A DNA stretch of 64,000 nucleotides from Scatophagus argus (lineage: Eukaryota > Chordata > Actinopteri > Scatophagidae), in the NCBI RefSeq assembly GCF_020382885.2, contig NC_058502.1, forward strand, positions 6,829,501 through 6,893,500, written 5' to 3'. Both the position numbers and the translations under genes were made by a program. The notes beneath the pieces are model-generated. The model was given only the letters and a program-made list of their open reading frames with translations, did not search any database and was not told where the DNA came from. Of this stretch, positions 11,733 to 64,000 are shown in pieces (the stretch's first letter is position 1; each line of letters opens with the position of its first letter).

Positions 11733-12203
11733 AGCACACGGACCGAATGGACAGCATCGTTAGTGAGTGAAAGGTGACCTCTCGGCTGTATCAAAAGATA
11801 ACTAAGCGAGAAGTCAGGTATCACATGTCACTTGAACAATCTCCTGAGGCAGTGAAAGAGGGAGGGAAAATGAAACTCCAGGAGGAGAACATGAGTTTCT
11901 CCACAATGAGTGTAATTACCTCCGCTCACCCCACCCTTCCTTTTTTTTTTACTATTTTTAGATCTGTGTGTAAAACAGTCATCATATCATCCTGCAGTTA
12001 TTCCGTTTGCGATCATTAATTTTGTCTCTCCCTTTCCTCTTCTCCTTGTCTCTTTTGTTTCCACTCTCTTTGCTGTAGACGAACTCCACTGACACGATGC
12101 ATTGACTGACCAAACTTTTCATCAGTTCAGCTCTAATTATCCATCGCTACCTCGACAACTGCAGCCATAAACGTTTGTGCTAATGACGCACTTTATGATT
12201 AAA
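11621..12203 (+). other. Probable il22ra2 3' UTR with a UTR intron
   Basis: Eight bases after the stop is a good donor (ACAG|GTATGA, 11629). A pyrimidine-rich acceptor (TCTTTGCTGTAG) ends at 12078. Exon 12079 onward would then reach ATTAAA at 12198-12203 as polyadenylation signal. The putative intron contains the (GT)n microsatellite at 11675-11731. Without splicing, the UTR is simply continuous. Confidence 0.4.
11675..11731. repeat. (GT)n microsatellite
   Basis: About 28 uninterrupted GT units, among the longest dinucleotide repeats in the window. Confidence 0.95.
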
Positions 12204-12628
12204 AGCCTTAAGGATCTGACGCGTAGCTACATTTTTGAATTCTTTCAGCCTCTTGCACTAAAGAAGAGCATTTAAAAAATTGTTAATTGGAAATCGAAGT
12301 TTGCAAAAACTTAACTCGAGGTCCACTTTTTGACCTTTTTGAGAGTCACTGAGCAAACTCCGAGTGCAGATTAGGACTGTGACGCAGTGAAAAGCTGCTG
12401 AGTTCAATTTTGATTTGTTTTGCTGCTCATTTTTGAACTTTCACTTGAGACTCACTACAATGAACACAGTGAAATGAACAGGAATTCTTTAACCAGAAGT
12501 CACGTGATAAGACGTCAGTGAATCACACAGACAGAAACGCTAACATACCTGGATGAGCTTTTTCTTTTATTATGGGATTTATTATGGGAATTTCTTGTCT
12601 TAACTTTTTGTTTGTTTACTGTGAACAG

Positions 12629-12664
<36 letters not shown>

Positions 12665-13758
12665 CCAAACTTTCATTTAATGTCTGCAGACTGCAGTCCC
12701 ATGTGGAGATTTAATTAATGTGACTGGTGCCAATTTTTCCTCCAAATTTCCTTTTAATTAAATTTAAAATTAAAAATCTTTGGAATGATAATAAATGAGA
12801 GGCTATTGACTACATTGTCTATTTAGAGCTAAGTGACATCAGTTATGCTACAATTGGGTTTTAATTAGTCAACACTCATGATTCAGTCTTAGAGGTCTGA
12901 CAAAGTGTGTGTGGGTATGTGACCAAAGTGCAATTTTTCATATGTGCAGATTTTGTAAAACTTTTTTTCAGCCATACACACACGATCAAATGTAGCTGAC
13001 ACACTTTGTGAAAGTGGAATAAAAATTGTCATGGGAGGTTTGCGGTGAACTACTGAGCAGACAGTCTTCAGATGAACAACTGTGACAATATATTGTGCCA
13101 AATGTACTTACTGCATGTGTCATGTTAACAAATAAAAGCCTCAGAGAGTTTACCCCCGTTAATTCTGTCTCTCAGTCTGCTGACGCTCGAAATATAAAAG
13201 ATGGAGCTGCTTATAACTAGTTCAACATTCAACTCCAAACCTGGAGATCCAATATAGACCCAGTATGGCCACATATATACGGTAAAAGTGCCAAAAAAAG
13301 GTCTAGACCATAATCTCATACTCTTTATTTCAGTCTTTAATGCAGAGAAGACCCAACATAAGTACTTGGCGACAGTGGCGAGGAAAAACTGCCTTTCAGA
13401 AGGTCGGAGTGGACCCCGGCTCTGCGTGAGGCGAGGGGTATCATTATGAAGCCACATGTTGCCAAGTACAAAGGTCTTTTCACTGGATTTGCCAACGTTA
13501 GGAAAAAATCTATAATGTCACTAGACTTAACCTTTAAAAACAGAATATATTACATTTTGCTCATCATACTTTCTCTCGGGTAGGAATCTGAAAGCAGTAA
13601 CTTGTGATGGAGTATTTTCATATTGTGGTATTGCTACTTTTACTTTAAACAATAATCTTAACGCTTTTCACACCATTGCCTAAAATTTAGGAATTAAAAA
13701 CTAGCATTAAATAATTCTGCCAAATGAGCAAAAAGGCAACATTAGTCTTGATTTCGAC
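12204..13758. other. Intergenic region between il22ra2 and the map3k21 3' end
   Basis: No credible coding exon. It contains a 30-base poly(A) run at 12632-12661 and a short piece of the teleost repeat at 13575-13655 ('agtattttcatattgtggtattgctacttttact'). This convergent interval separates the receptor pair from the map3k21-pcnx2 pair. Confidence 0.45.
12632..12661. repeat. Poly(A) run
   Basis: Thirty consecutive A. It could be the tail of an old retroposed sequence, but no recognisable element precedes it. Confidence 0.85.
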
Positions 13759-13764
13759 TTTATT
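13759..13764 (-). terminator. Candidate polyadenylation signal of map3k21
   Basis: AATAAA on the minus strand in the context TTTTGAATAAAGTCG. Confidence 0.35.
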
Positions 13765-16212
13765 CAAAATGTTGATAAACTTGATACTTTTGATCAATCA
13801 GGCGTGAAATCACCAATACTGTAATGATAACAAAATAAAACAAACAAACAAAACAAAACAACAAAAAAAAAACCCCAAAACATTCACTGAAACAGATGTA
13901 CTCCAAGGTAAATCTGACACATTCAGTGTTGCAGTTGTCAGACAGTCTTGTTATTTGATCAGAAGGTGATGGGCCTGTCAGAAACAGCACCACGCTGTGC
14001 CTTCCAGGTTGTTTGTGAAGCTTTCATACAGAGCACTTTTCTTTGTAAGAACTCCTCACTAGCAGCTAGTTCATTCACTGGTTTTGGTCCTGAAGACAGG
14101 GAGGCCTTAGTGCTGGTAGAGTTAAATTTGGTCCCAAAGCCAGACGCCTTAACGCACCATACTGATAACTAGCATCACAAATATTCTTGCTGCAGCTTGT
14201 CAAATGTAGTGGAATGTTCATTTAGAACCTTAAAACACCAAAACTTTCATGTTAACAAAGTTCTGTGACTGTGGACGACAAACCGCAGACTTCAAACAGA
14301 ATATTTTAAGGGGAATGTACTGTACCAGTGCATTGTAGTATTTACAGATTACCCTTAAGTCATAAAAAGAAGGTAAATCCAATCCATCCATCTTGGCTTG
14401 TAAACTATACCTTTAACAGCTTTATGATATGTAAGGCCTTTACAGCGTTGGTTTGACAGTGGTCATAAAATACAGGACATGGGAAACTTCACATTCTAAA
14501 TCATCCTAAGATGCCACAGTGATATTCACATCAGGTATCACAATTACCGTATATTTACACCATTCTTGCTGTAAATGAGCCCTTGTTTTGTCCTTTCAAA
14601 AGCGGGACATGTTTTCTAATGAACTTCTCAAAAACAGAGTGAGGTAAAACAGTGATAAAAGGTCGAGGGAATATCATCGTCACTCGACAATTAATAGTTA
14701 ACTTGTTTAACGTACAGACAGAGCGCCTGAGAGTGACCTCGGAAGAAGTTTTTTGTCCTGCATAGTCAGGCCTCCATACTGGAAATCTTACAGAAGAAAA
14801 GTCAGGACAGTGAACCTTTAGTTAATCCCGAGGAGGCCTTTAGGTTATGGAAAGAAAGGTTGTCTCCAGACCTTCCTGAGAGCTTGATGAAATGAAAACC
14901 CAGGGCTACATGGGGAAACCATCTGCTTTAAAATAAAGTATACAACTCAACTAAATGTCAAACCAAATAAACGTAACAGCACGATTAGGTATATGACAGC
15001 AATGTGGGTGAAATCTGAGATGCAAAGTAATCAAGTTAAGGTTGAAACTGAAGCTAAAAAAAGAGGAATTTGTTTGCATAAATTACAAAAAATGTGTGCA
15101 CATGGTAATAAAAAAAAATGAGGACAGGAATAAGACACAGTCAGAAAGGCAGGCACAGCGTCTACCTGCTTTACACCACAGGTAGTATTTCCATTTTGTG
15201 CACTCAATGTTCTATATAGAGTCTAAAAGTCTCCTGTGTGGCCACTCTCGGGCTGAAATCTGAAATTATGGTGTGTAATTACACTTCCAGCCAATCAAGC
15301 TGTCATCAACAGGATTAGATTATAAATTCATTAATTTGGGGCAGACTTTCCTCACGTGAACATGCGTGGCTGAAGTGTTTCCTCACTCTGTTGCACTGTG
15401 CTGAGTATAGAACAAAAACAAATAAACAAAAGAACCCAACTTCTATAAATACTCTTAGAAAAATCCATATTAGTGACACATGATCACGATGGTCAATTAA
15501 AATTTGATCCAACTTTTAAGAGAAAAGACTTTTTTTTTTTTTCCTCTGTAGGACCTCCAGTGTTTTTCTACCTGCTGCTCTAAAATCTTCATTGCATTCT
15601 GGGAGGAAACACACTTGCATCCCCGCTGTGATCCAGTATGTAACCCATCCCAGAACACAAACTGTACTGACTTTTAAAAACACAGTCATTGAACCGTATA
15701 CGTATATGCAATACAAAACGACTTCCAGCGTAAGGCTGATAATGAAAAGAAAGAAATATTTACAAACAAGGCATAATTATTTTTTTTTGTTCAACATTTT
15801 AAGGGTACATGCATGCATGATTATCAAGTCAAAAAAAAAAAACAAAAACAAAAAATCTAAAAAGCGTGATCGCACAACTTTGAAACTGACACGGAATGTA
15901 TGTCCTGCTGGTCGCTAAGGTAACGTCAAGTCTCTTCATATTAAATTACCTATAAAAATATATATATAAATAAAAAGGTGAGGGTACTGTGTTGCGAAAG
16001 CTGCAGCAGCGGTCAACGTTTAGCTGCACCGACAGAATGAGGAAGGAAGAGGGGAAACACAGGGAGAAAGAGGGGGAGAACAGAGAAAGAGACGAGCAAA
16101 CAAAGATGGCAATCGAGCACCGAGGGATGAGACGACGAGCTGCTGATCCAGCTCTGGAATGTTCTGCTCAGGTGTTTCAGAACGGTGTGTGTGAGTGTGA
16201 GTGTGTGTGTGT

Positions 16213-16390
16213 GTTCTACAACGAGACAAGGCAGGGTGCAAGGCCTCACACGGAGAAAGACCGATCTGACGAGGGTGCACGTTGTAGAACTCCTGTGACA
16301 CGGATGTCTTCTCAGACTTAGTTACGCTCTAGAACACTGACATCACTATGTTCTAGAGCTGAGAGACAGCTGGGTTCTATGTTATAGAAC
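16213..16390 (-). repeat. Cluster of three inverted repeats sharing a GTTCTA/TAGAAC core
   Basis: Perfect arm pairs are 16213-16223 with 16280-16290 (11 bp, loop 56), 16326-16336 with 16349-16359 (11 bp, loop 12) and 16374-16380 with 16384-16390 (7 bp, loop 3). All use GTTCTA or its complement. They would form stem-loops in the map3k21 3' UTR about 140-310 nt after the stop codon. Confidence 0.7.
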
Positions 16391-16526
16391 TTTAACAAAA
16401 AAAAGGCAGCCTGGTTCTAAACCCTCCAGGAGTTTTAGGCCAAAAATTCTGTCTGTATCATCTGCAACACTCTAGATTGTTGTACTGGATAAACTATGAC
16501 CACAGCAGATTGCTTTTCAAGACCTT

Positions 16527-36418
<19,892 letters not shown>

Positions 36419-37490
36419 TTAGAACAAAATGAAAACTTTAAATCCGTACAAGGTAACTTCTGAAATCCTCATGCTGTCACATTTAGGAGACTAGCTGGAC
36501 AGAATGGAATCCCCTGCACAGTCCACGGCAGAGTCAGACCTTGTCCAAAGTCCTGCGGGGGAGAGAGCGTCTACAACACTGCAATGTTATCCACGTCGCC
36601 ACTCCGGTAAAACTGGACGAGGGTCAGTAACTAGCTGGCTACGGTTAACCGAAACTCTTTTAACTTAAATCACCGCTGCGTGGACTGACGGTTAATAGTG
36701 ACACAAAGCTGAAACTTGACGCATTAAATCTGATTAAGCAAATAATTTCAGCCACGAAAACGAATCGTCAACAACTTGGTCTCTGTCTCCGCTTAATGCT
36801 AACACGAACAAGCTAAAGTTAGCGCTCTACCGATGGAGCTAGTTACCAAGTTTTCGCAGGTGCCGCAAGAGGTGCACCTGCACCGTCCACTCTGATAGAG
36901 TAAAGTGGGGAATGAACGGACAGGTTTCGCTTTGAGAGTCGACGGTAAATCTCATCTAAGAAACGAATCCCAAAATGTAACGTCCGCCTTCTCGTTTGTG
37001 GACTTTTAACAGAAATTCCAACTGCATTGGCTAGCGCGTTAGCTTAGCATAGGTCAGTCCGTAGACTACTGAGGCAGTTGGAAAAGTTGCTGCTCTCGGT
37101 TTTTAAGATCGGCTATTCCCAAGTTTGTTTCTTCATCGGGGACTTGAAGAGCAGCCGACGATTGAATATGAGAAAGCGCATCAGACATCCTGGATTCCAC
37201 CGCAACACTGTCGGAATGAAAACGCGAGAAAAAAAACCGTCAACTTTAATCATAACAACCCCCCCATCGCCGTTGTCGCCAGACGAAGTCAGACCAAGCA
37301 GTGGATGTACCAAGGATCGGTGGGACGCTGCTGCTGCTGCTCTCGCTGCTGGCTGTCGTGCCCTCCGATTGGTGGATTACATGACACGTGACGGCCGCAG
37401 CAGTAGGGGGGAGGGGGGAGGAGCTACTATAGGAATGTGTGAGGAGAGCGCGCCTTCAGGGAAATTATGGGAATAGTGAGCCATAGCTTT

Positions 37491-37515
37491 TACACACACA
37501 CACACACACACACAC
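37491..37515. repeat. (CA)n microsatellite
   Basis: About 12 units between the two divergent promoters. Confidence 0.9.
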
Positions 37516-37723
37516 GTTCCTACTCCTTTTTCCACACACCAGTCAAAGGAACAAGACAGTGTTTTTATTTTGAAAGTGTAACAACTACTCTTTGCAAAAG
37601 TACTACTACTACTTTGTCAAGTACTCAGGCATACAAGGGATTTGACTCCAATGTCAAGTGGTTCTCAGCACAAACATACTTAAACAACACACTACCAAAA
37701 GATAAAAATAAAGATATATAGGT

Positions 37724-37726
<3 letters not shown>

Positions 37727-37756
<30 letters not shown>
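37727..37756. repeat. (TA)n microsatellite
   Basis: About 14 TA units. Such tracts extrude as cruciforms easily. Confidence 0.9.
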
Positions 37757-37759
<3 letters not shown>

Positions 37760-38133
37760 CGACAAAACCATAATAGATTAGGCCATGTTCCTTACACGTA
37801 CTGAGCCTACATGTGCATGTACACATTCGTTACACTTAATTCATATGCATTCATATGTTATAAATCTGGGGTTGCATGTGTCCACCATACTATGCACATT
37901 GTGGCTTCATTGTAGGACTAATTTTGACTGCAAACCTCTTGGCTGCGTTCGTGCGCAGATAAACACCGAAGGAGGTAATCTACATTATCTACATTCAATC
38001 ATATGATAGGAAAGGATGGGGGGGCGGCAGAGAGGAGGAGGAGGAGGAGGAGTGGGAAGAGAAAGGAGGCGGTCAGAGCTGCGCATCTGTACAGACAGCT
38101 AGAGGAGAAGGAGAGAGAGACGAGCAGGACAAG

Positions 38134-38226
38134 ATGAGGACCGCGGCAGCAGCAATGGACGAATCGACTCTGGGATGGGAAAAAGCAGACGAGAGGACGA
38201 CACCGAGGAAAACCGATAAGGCATGA
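38134..38226 (+). other. Upstream ORF 1 in the pcnx2 leader (30 codons)
   Basis: ATG 38134-38136 opens a frame that ends at TGA 38224-38226, before the main start. The last bases are ATGA, so its stop overlaps the start of the next upstream ORF. It is relevant only if transcription begins upstream of 38134, as the GA-rich leader suggests. Confidence 0.45.
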
Positions 38227-38294
38227 AAGAGAAGGCTCAGGAGACGTCCTGTTTTGCCCCAACATGGACGCGTAGCGACAGTAGCATGCATTAG
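38223..38294 (+). other. Upstream ORF 2 in the pcnx2 leader (23 codons)
   Basis: ATG 38223-38225 overlaps the stop of uORF 1 by four bases (ATGA) and runs to TAG 38292-38294, 86 bases before the pcnx2 ATG. Confidence 0.45.
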
Positions 38295-38314
38295 AGGAGA
38301 TCATTTCATTGTAG

Positions 38315-63180
<24,866 letters not shown>

Positions 63181-63435
63181 GAGAGAGAACACACACACAC
63201 ACAAACACACACATATGAAAGTGCCCATACACATGCCCGTACACAGACAGGACTGTATGAAAAGTTACACATGTACACATCCATACAGACGATTGTGTGA
63301 GCGAGCACCCATGCACACCAACCTGCCTCCTCTTCCGTCCTCAGCATGTGGTCTCACGCAGTTGTCTGAATGTAAACAAGTCTGTAAACATGTTCTTGGA
63401 TCCAGTTGATGAAATAAAGACGTTTTTAAATGAGG
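63181..63435 (+). other. pcnx2 3' UTR
   Basis: Short UTR with a CA-rich stretch right after the stop. AATAAA at 63413-63418 (GATGAAATAAAGACG) is followed by a T/G-rich segment, a good polyadenylation site. A second AATAAA at 63978-63983 could extend the transcript. Confidence 0.6.
63413..63418 (+). terminator. Polyadenylation signal of pcnx2
   Basis: Canonical AATAAA 233 bases after the stop codon, with downstream 'cgtttttaaatg' and 'tctttctactttttgctctg'. Confidence 0.6.
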
Positions 63436-64000
63436 CTGCCTCTTTCTACTTTTTGCTCTGATCTGTACTAAGGGGGTTTTGTTTAAATGTGTGTGATGGG
63501 AGGTTCATACTTATGTTGATCTTATTATTGTTTTGATGTCTGCACTCCTTTGGGTTCAACAAGGCAACATAGAATAAGTGTTAGTTGTGTGGGTTTAACA
63601 CCTTCGCAAAAATGCTACGTCCACATTTCTTAGTTTATGTGGAAGATTTTAAAGTTGAACATTTCACCTTAAATCTTCCTGTATAATTTCAGGAATTCCA
63701 GGATTCTTCCAGAATGATACTGTTTGAGGCCAGCATGTGATAGACCATTTTGACCTCCAGTCAGCTTCCTGAGCCTCATCCCCTCTAAACTCAAAAGAAA
63801 CACTGCCAATAAATACCTGTAATGAATAGTTTTACACTGATTGAAACAAAAAAAATAATCTTTTGTTGGAGGAATTTGATCTTCAAATGTACACCTTATA
63901 GGCCTGGAAAATTAGGCCTGGAGTTTTAGCTAACTGCAGAAAATCTATCACGGAAAACTTAAAAAAAAGAGTAACTAAATAAAGTCTTATCAAATTTAAG
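63436..64000. other. Downstream flank
   Basis: AT-rich DNA without a recognisable exon or repeat. It is either intergenic or, if the distal AATAAA at 63978 is used, extended pcnx2 3' UTR. Confidence 0.4.

Larger units (their letters stand above)
13759..16526 (-). other. Probable 3' UTR of map3k21
   Basis: On the minus strand no coding exon follows the stop at 16527-16529. The best downstream AATAAA is at 13759-13764 (TTTATT on the plus strand, context TTTTGAATAAAGTCG), giving a UTR of about 2.8 kb. The end is inferred; no transcript evidence is available. The inverted-repeat cluster at 16213-16390 lies inside it, close to the stop codon. Confidence 0.4.

Noticed and set aside
36824..36843. 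tRNA-like A-box on the minus strand (TAGCTCCATCGGTAGAGCGC)
   Set aside because: No anticodon stem, no T-arm and no GGTTCRA B-box within tRNA distance. Looks coincidental in the GC-rich 5' region.
37078..37476. 132-codon ORF between the divergent promoters
   Set aside because: Composition follows GC-rich promoter DNA (Ala, Ser and Gly runs). No domain, signal or splice context; it overlaps promoter motifs of map3k21.

Overview
The window is nuclear DNA from a ray-finned fish, most likely a percomorph teleost. The signs are spliced vertebrate genes with compact GT-AG introns, abundant CA/GT microsatellites, an RTE/Rex3-like LINE with a GATG-type tail, L2-type LINE 3' tails and several interspersed repeats typical of teleosts. 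A 13-base run of N at 22937-22949 shows a draft assembly. No bacterial, phage or CRISPR feature is present.

Four protein genes account for the coding content. All were assembled here by chaining splice sites whose intron phases agree at every junction. (1) The 3' part of a class II cytokine receptor, best read as interferon-gamma receptor 1 (ifngr1), + strand, enters at the left edge and stops at 3249. (2) A complete soluble class II receptor of 217 aa without a membrane segment, best read as the IL-22 binding protein (il22ra2), + strand, 8366-11620. (3) A mixed-lineage kinase on the - strand, 16527-36379: ten coding exons, 1034 aa, with SH3, kinase, leucine zipper and CRIB, matching MAP3K21/MLK4. 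(4) A pecanex-family multipass membrane protein on the + strand, 38381-63180: 40 coding exons, 2134 aa, matching PCNX2.

Layout: 1-4.8 kb ifngr1 and its 3' UTR; 4.8-8.4 kb intergenic DNA with a tandem repeat, a dead antisense LINE (about 5570-6800) and a teleost interspersed repeat; 8.4-12.2 kb il22ra2; 12.2-13.8 kb intergenic; 13.8-16.5 kb probable 3' UTR of map3k21, with an unusual cluster of small inverted repeats; 16.5-36.4 kb map3k21, including a 10.9-kb first intron; 36.4-38.4 kb a head-to-head promoter interval shared by map3k21 and pcnx2; 38.4-63.4 kb pcnx2; the last 0.6 kb is downstream DNA.

The two receptors form a cytokine-sensing pair (IFN-gamma signalling, and neutralisation of IL-22), and in human their homologues are also neighbours (6q23). 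MAP3K21 and PCNX2 are neighbours in human on 1q42. The window therefore joins two ancestral neighbour pairs, with the junction near 12.2-13.8 kb. I see no evidence of a new multigene system. The observations most worth a second look are small: the inverted-repeat cluster in the map3k21 3' UTR, two ATGA-overlapping upstream ORFs in the pcnx2 leader, a competing splice donor in ifngr1 that would give a soluble receptor, recurrent CA/GT repeats beside splice sites, and three palindromic repeats in pcnx2 introns.
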